Assembly: GCA_947483545.1 (NCBI GenBank)
Contig: CANKNP010000323.1
Span: forward strand, 1-5,780
From: Deltaproteobacteria bacterium
GTDB taxonomy: Bacteria; Myxococcota; UBA796; SXON01
Reading direction: 5' to 3'
DNA: 5,780 nucleotides
Position numbers and translations under genes: made by a program. The notes under the pieces were generated by a model that saw only the letters and a list, made by a program, of their open reading frames with translations, did not search any database and was not told where the DNA came from. This document shows positions 1-5,780 of this stretch, piece by piece. Position 1 is the first letter of the stretch; each line of letters opens with the position of its first letter.

Positions 1-2190
1 GGCGTCGGCGAGGGCGAACAGTTGGGCGAGGTTCGCCGGTCCTCGTCCGCGGGGGCCCTGAACGGCCGCGACGAACCCCGCGCGGGTGCCCTGGACCACG
101 GCGTCGAGCGCCGCGCTGGGCCGCAGCGTGCGGCAAGCGGTCTGCAGCTCCACCCAGACCCCAGCGACCTCGGCGAGGCGGGGGAGCTCCGCGCTCGGAA
201 CCCCGGGGACACCGGGGGTCGGCACGAACTCGACGCTTTTGAGCGCGAGGATCGTGTCGTCGTCCAGTGCGAAGAGCGGGCTGCGGAGCGCTGAGACCCG
301 GGCGATAGGGTCGCCCCGGGTGAGCGCGTGGAGCAGGTCGATGAGGTCGCCCACCTCCGGGCGCGTCCAGAAGCCGATCCCTCCGTCCACTTGCGCAGGT
401 ACGTCGGCCTCCCTCAGGGCCGCCTCAAGCATCGGGCTCCGCGGTCGAGCCCTCAACAGCACGGCGATGGGCGGGCGAGGGTGGACAACGGTGTCCCAGA
501 GCCGGAGGTGTGCGAGCGGCCCGTCGGGATCGAGCGCTGTCCGAATCCACGCGGCGATCCATCTGGCCTCGTCCTCCTCTTCGCCGGCGTGGTGGGCGAC
601 GACAACGCTAGCGCCGGCCACCGGCGGACGATGCGCGATCAGCGGCGAGAACGGCGCCTCCCAGCGGGGGCGCTCCTCCGACGGCGGACCCAGGACCTGC
701 GCGAACAGCGCGTTGAAAAACCCGATGAGCTCTGGGCTCGATCGGTGGTTGCGCGCGAGCCCGTGTTGTGCGGCCAGCGAGCGCCTCGCTTGTTCGAAGA
801 CGACGACATCTCCGCCGCGAAAGCCGTAAATCGCCTGCTTGATGTCGCCGACGACGAAGATGCGGTCTCGAGGCTCGCCCTCGGGCCTGCCCACGCTCCG
901 GACGATCCCCCACTGGAGGGCGTCGGTGTCCTGGAACTCGTCCACCATCAGGTACCGGTGACGCGCCTGGAGCGCGGCTCGCATGCTCGGCTGGGAGACG
1001 GCGGCGGCTGCGCGGATCTGCAGCTCGGCGAAGTCCACGAGCCCGTTTTGGACGTGCGCCACGCGCAGCGCGGCCACGCAAAGGTTGCACAGGCTGAGCA
1101 GGTCAGGGAGCACCTCGGCTAGCACGAGGTCGGCGACGAGGGGGATCGTCGGGAGGCTGGAGATGCGCTCTTGGAAAGCGACGAGTCGCGCTAGCAGGCC
1201 AGGGCGGCGGCCGGGGTGGCGCCAGCCCTTGTTCCCGATCGCGAGGTCCATGCGCCGCGGGCCGTTGGTGACGAGGGTGCTGATCGCGTCGCGGTAGCGC
1301 TCGTAGAGCAGCAGCGCGGCGTGGGGTTGAAAGCGAGGGGGGAGGGGCCGTTCGGCGTCATGGAGCGCGTCGGCGACCCACTTCGGCGCAGGTTCCGGGC
1401 CGGCGTCCCGCACCTCCAGCAGCGTTGGAAGCCAGTCGCGCTCGAGGAACTCCAGGGCTTCGACCGGGGAGATCGTCGCCTCCGGGCGGCCACGGGGGGC
1501 CGCCCCTACGGTGGGATGCGCCGGATCCCCCGTGAGTCGTTCCCCCAGCTCGCCCCGCGCCCGGACGATGTCCGTCACCACGCCTTCGAGCCCTTTGAGG
1601 GACCGAAACGTGCGGAGCAACCGCTGTTGGGCGGGGCCTGCCTCCAGGAGCCAGTCGCCCAGCACCTCCTGGATCGTCGCGTGAATCAAAGCTGTGCCGC
1701 GGGCTTCATCCAGCACCTTGAAGCCGGGCGGCGTCCCGCTTTCGGCGGGAAACTCGCCCAAGAGGCGCGTGCAGAACGTGTGGAACGTGGAGATGCTGGC
1801 CCCCGCGAAGCCATCCCGCAGCCGCTCCCACGCCCGGCGCTGGCGGGCGATCACCAAGGGCGCCACACCCTCGGCCGAAAGACGGGCGGCCTCTGTCGAA
1901 AACGCCCGGGCCGCCGCGCTCACCGCGAGGAAGCACCGCTCTCGCATCTCCTCCGCCGCCCGATCCGTGAAGGTGAGCACGAGCACCGCCCGCGGGTCTC
2001 CCTTGGCCCCCCCCGCGATCAGCCGCTGGTGCAGCACCACGAACCGCGCCGCCAACGTGAAGGTCTTGCCCGCCCCCGCCCCCGCGCTCACCGCGAGCTC
2101 CTGGCCGCTCGATAAGCACGGCACCTGCTCGGGATTGAGCCCTGGGACGTTCAGCGTGATCGCGCCTTCGGCGACAGAGAGCGTGATCAT
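1..2190 (-). CDS. addA: AddA-like helicase/nuclease subunit (UvrD/RecB superfamily 1A), 3' end outside window
   Basis: Motor subunit of the AddAB end-resection complex: a cytoplasmic, ATP-driven 3'-5' helicase that normally also carries a C-terminal nuclease. The frame is open for 730 codons from ATG 2190 to the window edge. Visible in order: Q-motif LNPEQ (18-22); Walker A SAGAGAGKT with K42; motif Ia VLTFTDRAAEEMRER (71-85); motif Ib/Ic ISTFHTFCTRLL (133-144); Walker B VDEFQDTD with D417/E418; motif III GDIKQAIYGFRG (448-459); motif IV NHRSS (481-485); 2B-domain core IAVLLRAR (575-582); and LRSPLF (635-640). About 270 residues separate motifs Ic and II, a long 1B insertion as in AddA/RecB rather than UvrD. 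Motifs V and VI and the nuclease domain are not in the window, as expected because family members run to about 1,100-1,250 residues. The start overlaps the addB stop as ATGA. It could instead be named RecB-like, but the AddB-type partner argues for AddA. Confidence 0.87.
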   Translation of the reverse strand, partial: MITLSVAEGAITLNVPGLNPEQVPCLSSGQELAVSAGAGAGKTFTLAARFVVLHQRLIAGGAKGDPRAVLVLTFTDRAAEEMRERCFLAVSAAARAFSTEAARLSAEGVAPLVIARQRRAWERLRDGFAGASISTFHTFCTRLLGEFPAESGTPPGFKVLDEARGTALIHATIQEVLGDWLLEAGPAQQRLLRTFRSLKGLEGVVTDIVRARGELGERLTGDPAHPTVGAAPRGRPEATISPVEALEFLERDWLPTLLEVRDAGPEPAPKWVADALHDAERPLPPRFQPHAALLLYERYRDAISTLVTNGPRRMDLAIGNKGWRHPGRRPGLLARLVAFQERISSLPTIPLVADLVLAEVLPDLLSLCNLCVAALRVAHVQNGLVDFAELQIRAAAAVSQPSMRAALQARHRYLMVDEFQDTDALQWGIVRSVGRPEGEPRDRIFVVGDIKQAIYGFRGGDVVVFEQARRSLAAQHGLARNHRSSPELIGFFNALFAQVLGPPSEERPRWEAPFSPLIAHRPPVAGASVVVAHHAGEEEDEARWIAAWIRTALDPDGPLAHLRLWDTVVHPRPPIAVLLRARPRSPMLEAALREADVPAQVDGGIGFWTRPEVGDLIDLLHALTRGDPIARVSALRSPLFALDDDTILALKSVEFVPTPGVPGVPSAELPRLAEVAGVWVELQTACRTLRPSAALDAVVQGTRAGFVAAVQGPRGRGPANLAQLFALADA

Positions 2191-2206
2191 TCCGGCGCGC
2201 GCCCTC
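2187..2206 (-). promoter_or_regulatory. addB/addA ATGA stop-start overlap with weak Shine-Dalgarno
   Basis: The addB stop TGA (2189-2187) shares bases with the addA start ATG (2190-2188). A GAGGG lies at 2206-2202, 11 bases before the ATG, which is a rather long spacing. Such overlaps usually mean that ribosomes ending on the first gene restart on the second, keeping two subunits of a heterodimer at similar amounts. The overlap is seen directly; the coupling is inferred. Confidence 0.75.
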
Positions 2207-5200
2207 GCGCGGCGGGAGAATCGGCGAGCGGCGCCTGATACCGCGTGCGCCCCGCCGCCCGCTCCGCCTCCAAGATCCGCGCGTTTCGCCCCGGCTGCAC
2301 CTTGCAGGCGAACTTGTACGCGCAGTGTTCGCAGCCGGCGTCGCTCGGCTCGGCCAGGGTCGGGTGAAAGGTCCCGGCCGCCAGCCGCCTGGCGGAGGCG
2401 TTCACATACGCGCGGAGCTCGGCGCGCTGCGCGGGATCCAGGGGCGTTGCCTTCTCGACCTGCGCGACGACCTCGGGATCGCCGACCCAGCCGTCCCGCT
2501 TCGCCTTTCCGGGCTCGTGGACCTGCAGGTAGGTCGCCGCTCCAGGGACCGAGCCCGACTCGGCAGCTTCCAGGTAGATCAATCCTTGGATGTTGAGCCC
2601 GGTGAGCACATGGCGTGCGGTTGGGGCGTTCCCGGTCTTGTAGTCGATGACGAGGGGCGCGCCGCCGGCCAGCCGGTCCACGCGGTCGATCTTGCCCTGG
2701 AGCCGCAGCTCCCCGGCGGTCAGCCCGGTGCCCATGTCCTGCTCCACCTGCTCGAAGGTGTGGTGAAGCGGGTCGTCGGCCTCGAACTCCAGCCAGGCAT
2801 GCAGCACGCCCGGTGGGTTCGCGTCGGTCAGGCCGCCCACGAGCTGCTCGACGCGATGCGCCGATAGCGCAGGCAGCAGGCGGATCAGCGGGCTATGTTG
2901 CTGTTTCTTGTCGGGCCGCGTCTGCAGCGCCAGCCGCCGCGCAACACGGTCCAGGCGCACCCGAGCATCCTCCACGCCCTCGCGGTCGATGCGGCGCACG
3001 CCCCGGCGCATCTGCTCCAGCACGAACTGGTGGAGGATCGCGTGTACAAGCGTGCCCCAGACCGGCAAGGTGACGTCGCGGTCGAACGCCTCCTCGCGGG
3101 TGAGCCCCAGCTCCGCCTTGAACATCGATGCCATCGGGCATTTGAGGTACTGCTCGAGCGAGGTGAGGCCGAGGCTCTTGCGCTTGGGCGGGGGGGCGCG
3201 GAGCAGGCCGTCGAACCGCCCGAACACGAGCGCGCTTCGCGCCTTCAACAGCTCCGCACGGGGTCGGAGGGGGCCCAAGGCGGGCAGGGGGGCGGGCGCA
3301 CCTGAGGCGGGCGCCCAGTCGGGGAGCGGGTGCCCGGCGGCGAAGGCTGCGCCCAGCCAGGCGTCGAGCGCGCGGGGACCGGCGGGAGGGGCGGGGGAGG
3401 GGCCGTTGTGCGTGCGGAAAGGGGAGGGGGACGTGGGGGGCCAAAGGCCGAGGAGATCTTGAACGAGCGAGGAGCGCGCGAGGGTCTTGCCGGCCTGGGT
3501 CGAAGGCCAGGAGAGCGTGAGGCGAACGCCGATGTCGGCTTCGTAGGTGTGGCTGTCCTGAGCGTTCCGGAGCGCGGAGGCGAAGATGTAGCGGGATTCG
3601 TCCCCGGGATCGGGCAACCCCAGATCGCTGCGGGCCTCGCGGGGGAGCAGGTAATCGTCGCGCGGGGGGGCGGGGAACACGTCGGCGGTCAGCCCGCCGA
3701 TCCACAGGCGGGGGGGGTGGATCCCTCGCAGGTCGCGGACACCGACGACCTGGACACAGGCGACCCCGCGGGGTGCAGAGGTCGGAACCGGGACGAGCGT
3801 GTCCGCCAGGAGTGCGTCGAGCGCGTCTGCGAGCCAGGTGGCAGGCACGCTGTCCTGGTCCCCAACGGCCGCTTCCCTCGCCACCCGGGAGACGAGCGAC
3901 AGCGCCTCGGTCGCGGGGTCGTGGCCGTCTTTGGTGGCCCAGACGCCGAACGCTGCTGCCACGGTTCGGAGCGTTTGCGCCCACGCTGCCGGCTCCAGGT
4001 CGCCGCGCAGCGGTGCGCCGAGGTCCATGGCTGTCTGGACTGCGGAGATGCAGGGTGCCAGCGCCGGATCCTCCAGGCGGTCGAGGTCGCGCGCCGAGGT
4101 CAGCCCTCGCTCCCGTGCCACGCGCCAGAGGGCCTCCAACGCGGGATGTTCGGCGGCCCAGGGCGAGGACAACGAGGCCTCCATCACCGGATCGAGCGGC
4201 CACCGTTCGGTCGCCCAGCGGGCCATCGCGGCGAGGCGACGGACGGGGGGCTCGCCTTGGAGGGGGAGCCCGGCGCTCGTCTTCCAGGGGATCCCGAGGT
4301 CGCCGAAGATCCGCGCCAGCTCTGGCAAGTAGGCGGGCAGCGCCGGGAACGCGACCCAGAGATCCTCGGCGGACTCCAAGCGGACGAGGGCCTCACGAAC
4401 CGCCTGGGCGATGCCCTGCACCTCTGTCGTCCGGTCGGGCCATGCGTTGATCTCAAGCCACGGTGCGGCGTCCGGCGGGGGGAGGGGACTTCGACACCAG
4501 AGCCGGTCGGCGAGATCGGCGTCCTCGGCGCGGTCCTCGGGGATCAGCGCGTCGGTCACCTGCCCGTGGGCGTCGGCCACCGCGATGTCGCCGCCGGCAT
4601 CGGACGCGATCAGGCCTTCGAACAGCGCGAGCCGGAGGGATCGGGTGGCCTCGAACGGGCGGAGCGAGAACGCCCCTTGGGTCGCGTCGTCGTACTGAAA
4701 GAAGCTGCCGGCCTCTGCGCCGCCGAGATCCCGCCCGGACTCCAGCCCGAAGACCACGTGCTTGAGCAGCGCGTTCCACGCCCGGGTCAACGCGAGCAGC
4801 GCGTCGATCCGGGCCGCGCTGGGATGCAGGACGTCATCGATCACGACGGCATGGGGGAGGTGGAGCCAGGCGCCGAGCGAGGGCTCCGGATGCCGGGACA
4901 ACAGCACCGCGAGTTGGCGGATGGCGTCGCCTTGCAAGACGTAGTCGGGGTGCCCACGGAGGGCGTAGGCCAGCGCCTCAAAGAACCGGAAGAGCTCTCG
5001 GACGCGCGGTTCCACGGTCCGAGGGTCCCCGCTCGCTTCGAGCCAGTCGTGAAAGAGCCGCGCGAGGTCCTGCCCGATCGCGGGTCCCTCTGCGAGGCTG
5101 GCGAGCCACGGCCAGCGGTCCGGATGCGCTGTGCGCAAGCGCCTGCACGTCTGGACGACGTACGCTTCTGGCCAGAAGACCCGACCGTCTCCGAAGCGCC

Positions 5201-5426
5201 GGTGCAGATCCCCAAGCAGCGATGCCACCGTCCGGACCTCGGGCAGGAAGCTCGCGCCGTCGCGATACTTCGCGAACTCGCTGCTTACGAGCTGGCTCTT
5301 GTGCAGGGTGTCGGTCAGGTACAGAAAGTTCGGACGCCCATTCCCATCCACCCCGGTGAACACGCCATGCTTCATCGCCGCCCGGCGACGGCGACGGCTG
5401 CGGCCCAGCACGATGGTGACGCTCAC
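2187..5426 (-). CDS. addB: AddB-like subunit: inactive helicase fold with C-terminal PD-(D/E)XK Fe-S nuclease
   Basis: Partner of AddA in double-strand-break resection; family members lack a working motor, read Chi-like sites and cut one strand. 1,079 residues, close to the usual size (about 1,000-1,200). The GTG at 5426 is chosen because MSVTIVLGRS then aligns with the AddB N-terminus (short strand, then GRSGSGKT). GTG 5456, ten codons upstream, is the alternative; neither has a clear Shine-Dalgarno. Helicase-like remnants: GRS followed by RRRRR (8-15) at the Walker A site, NFLYLTDT (33-40), a VVIDD strand at the motif II position (D197/D198), E335, GIPW (378-381), and GGLTADVFP near 577-585. 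A Pro/Ala-rich linker spans about 663-755. Nuclease: H795, GKIDRVD with D914, IDYKTG with D928 and K930, QGLIY with Q947/Y951. Cysteines C763 (LKCP), C1032, C1035 and C1041 (CX2CX5C) match the [4Fe-4S] staple of AddB. It is first in the operon. Confidence 0.88.
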   Translation of the reverse strand: MSVTIVLGRSRRRRRAAMKHGVFTGVDGNGRPNFLYLTDTLHKSQLVSSEFAKYRDGASFLPEVRTVASLLGDLHRRFGDGRVFWPEAYVVQTCRRLRTAHPDRWPWLASLAEGPAIGQDLARLFHDWLEASGDPRTVEPRVRELFRFFEALAYALRGHPDYVLQGDAIRQLAVLLSRHPEPSLGAWLHLPHAVVIDDVLHPSAARIDALLALTRAWNALLKHVVFGLESGRDLGGAEAGSFFQYDDATQGAFSLRPFEATRSLRLALFEGLIASDAGGDIAVADAHGQVTDALIPEDRAEDADLADRLWCRSPLPPPDAAPWLEINAWPDRTTEVQGIAQAVREALVRLESAEDLWVAFPALPAYLPELARIFGDLGIPWKTSAGLPLQGEPPVRRLAAMARWATERWPLDPVMEASLSSPWAAEHPALEALWRVARERGLTSARDLDRLEDPALAPCISAVQTAMDLGAPLRGDLEPAAWAQTLRTVAAAFGVWATKDGHDPATEALSLVSRVAREAAVGDQDSVPATWLADALDALLADTLVPVPTSAPRGVACVQVVGVRDLRGIHPPRLWIGGLTADVFPAPPRDDYLLPREARSDLGLPDPGDESRYIFASALRNAQDSHTYEADIGVRLTLSWPSTQAGKTLARSSLVQDLLGLWPPTSPSPFRTHNGPSPAPPAGPRALDAWLGAAFAAGHPLPDWAPASGAPAPLPALGPLRPRAELLKARSALVFGRFDGLLRAPPPKRKSLGLTSLEQYLKCPMASMFKAELGLTREEAFDRDVTLPVWGTLVHAILHQFVLEQMRRGVRRIDREGVEDARVRLDRVARRLALQTRPDKKQQHSPLIRLLPALSAHRVEQLVGGLTDANPPGVLHAWLEFEADDPLHHTFEQVEQDMGTGLTAGELRLQGKIDRVDRLAGGAPLVIDYKTGNAPTARHVLTGLNIQGLIYLEAAESGSVPGAATYLQVHEPGKAKRDGWVGDPEVVAQVEKATPLDPAQRAELRAYVNASARRLAAGTFHPTLAEPSDAGCEHCAYKFACKVQPGRNARILEAERAAGRTRYQAPLADSPAARGRAPE

Positions 5427-5465
5427 GTGCGGCTCGGCATGGGCGGGGGCTAACACCGGGAGGGG

Positions 5466-5520
5466 GGGCTACGGGCTTCGGGCTTCGGGTGACGGGCTAT
5501 GGGGGAGGGCTACGGGCTGG
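5466..5520. repeat. Degenerate 7-bp tandem array (GGGCTWC), G-quadruplex pattern on plus strand
   Basis: Eight consecutive units on the plus strand: GGGCTAC, GGGCTTC, GGGCTTC, GGGTGAC, GGGCTAT, GGGGGA (one base short), GGGCTAC, GGGCTGG. The first three units plus the next GGG (5466-5489) give four G3 runs separated by exactly four bases, a textbook quadruplex pattern. The array lies 40-94 bases upstream of the chosen addB start, so its G-rich strand is the template for addB and the transcript would be C-rich. It fades into ordinary sequence after about 5520. Short heptanucleotide arrays of this kind occur in intergenic regions of some bacteria; I cannot name this one. Confidence 0.75.
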
Positions 5521-5679
5521 GCACCTCGGGGCCGAACGGTTCGCGACTGGGCAAGAATCCTTTGAGCGCCGAAGCTGGCCATGCGTTCGTCCCTCGGGCC
5601 TGATCCTTGGGGTAGGGGTGCGCCGCCGTGGCTAAGGATTGCTCACATCGCGGCGCCGCAAGAGGCCCGGATGGGTCGC

Positions 5680-5703
5680 GCAAAGCCGCAAAGGCGCAAA
5701 GTG
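5680..5703. repeat. 8-bp tandem repeat, three GCAAAGNN units
   Basis: Three adjacent octamers: GCAAAGCC (5680-5687), GCAAAGGC (5688-5695) and GCAAAGTG (5696-5703). The A-rich core stands out in this GC-rich sequence. Similar intergenic strings (GCAAAG or CTTTGC every 8 bases) occur in many proteobacterial and related genomes, and when translated give spurious peptides with an LCAF-type string, as here. No function is known to me. Confidence 0.75.
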
Positions 5704-5780
5704 ACGGACGCTGGCGGGAAAATGTCGGGAGCGGGAGGGACGCGGTGCCCACCACGCCCGCGCCGCCATTGCCGACGTCA

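Larger units (their letters stand above)
5427..5780. other. Intergenic region upstream of the addBA operon
   Basis: About 350 bases with no convincing gene. The stretch holds the 7-bp array (5466-5520), the 8-bp repeat (5680-5703), and three copies of ATCCTT: direct at 5557-5562 and 5603-5608, inverted as AAGGAT at 5634-5639. The operon promoter should lie here, but I find no convincing -35/-10 pair on the minus strand. No T-run terminator is visible. Frames that stay open cross the repeats and look accidental. A divergent plus-strand gene could begin near GTG 5745, but only 12 codons fit before the edge. Confidence 0.6.

Noticed and set aside
86..2115. Several plus-strand open frames of 240-300 codons opposite addA.
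   Set aside because: They are shadows of the addA frame, which carries all the expected helicase motifs. Their translations are low-complexity Arg/Ala/Pro/Ser.
2893..4203. A 436-codon minus-strand frame overlapping addB.
   Set aside because: It is an alternative frame within addB, extremely Arg/Pro-rich, with no domain; no frameshift in addB is needed to explain anything.
3330..5453. A 707-codon open frame on the plus strand opposite addB.
   Set aside because: It is an antisense frame kept open by high GC. The translation is Gly/Arg/Glu-rich with no recognisable domain, while the opposite strand encodes a clear AddB with ordered motifs.
5603..5639. ATCCTT ... AAGGAT inverted repeat as a terminator hairpin.
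   Set aside because: The stem is only about six pairs with a loop of about 25 bases, and no T-run follows on either strand.
5650..5659. Perfect 10-bp palindrome GCGGCGCCGC.
   Set aside because: Expected by chance in such GC-rich sequence; it has no second copy or link to a gene start.
5466..5703. Short repeats as a possible CRISPR array.
   Set aside because: The units are 7 and 8 bases long, contiguous and without spacers. No cas gene is present. The AddB nuclease is related to Cas4, but it sits in a full-length AddB.
5510..5755. An 81-codon minus-strand open frame upstream of addB.
   Set aside because: It runs through the octamer repeat, which yields the LCAFAALRD string typical of spurious repeat translations, and through the heptad edge. 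It has no ribosome site and no recognisable fold.
5581..5780. A plus-strand frame open from ATG 5581 to the window edge.
   Set aside because: It crosses the octamer repeat, has no Shine-Dalgarno, and its Arg/Pro-rich translation resembles other shadow frames.

Overview
This GC-rich window (third codon positions almost all G or C) comes from a bacterium that appears to use AddAB for double-strand-break resection. Two genes lie on the minus strand, read from high to low coordinates. The base composition, the AddAB pair and the short intergenic repeats would fit a high-GC proteobacterium or a deltaproteobacterial/myxobacterial lineage, but that taxonomic guess is weak. Actinobacteria usually carry AdnAB instead.

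Layout: (1) 5780-5427, about 350 bases without a convincing gene, holding an 8-bp-period GCAAAG repeat (5680-5703) and a degenerate 7-bp-period GGGCTWC array (5466-5520) just in front of the first gene. (2) 5426-2187, addB, complete: a helicase-like protein with a degenerate motor and a C-terminal PD-(D/E)XK nuclease carrying four cysteines placed as in the AddB iron-sulfur cluster. (3) 2190-1, addA, 730 codons, open to the window edge: an SF1A (UvrD/RecB-type) helicase with an intact ATPase site. Its last motor motifs and its expected nuclease domain lie outside the window. The two genes overlap by four bases (ATGA), the usual sign of one translationally coupled operon.

How they work together (family knowledge): AddA and AddB form a heterodimer that loads on DNA ends. 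AddA supplies the ATP-driven 3'-5' motor, and each subunit carries one nuclease. AddB scans for Chi-like sites, leaving a 3' tail for RecA. Everything here fits that system, and I see no evidence of an unrelated new system. The most unusual feature is in AddB: five consecutive arginines stand exactly where the GSGKT of the Walker A motif would be. Second are the two short-period repeats upstream, one with a perfect G-quadruplex pattern on the template strand of addB.
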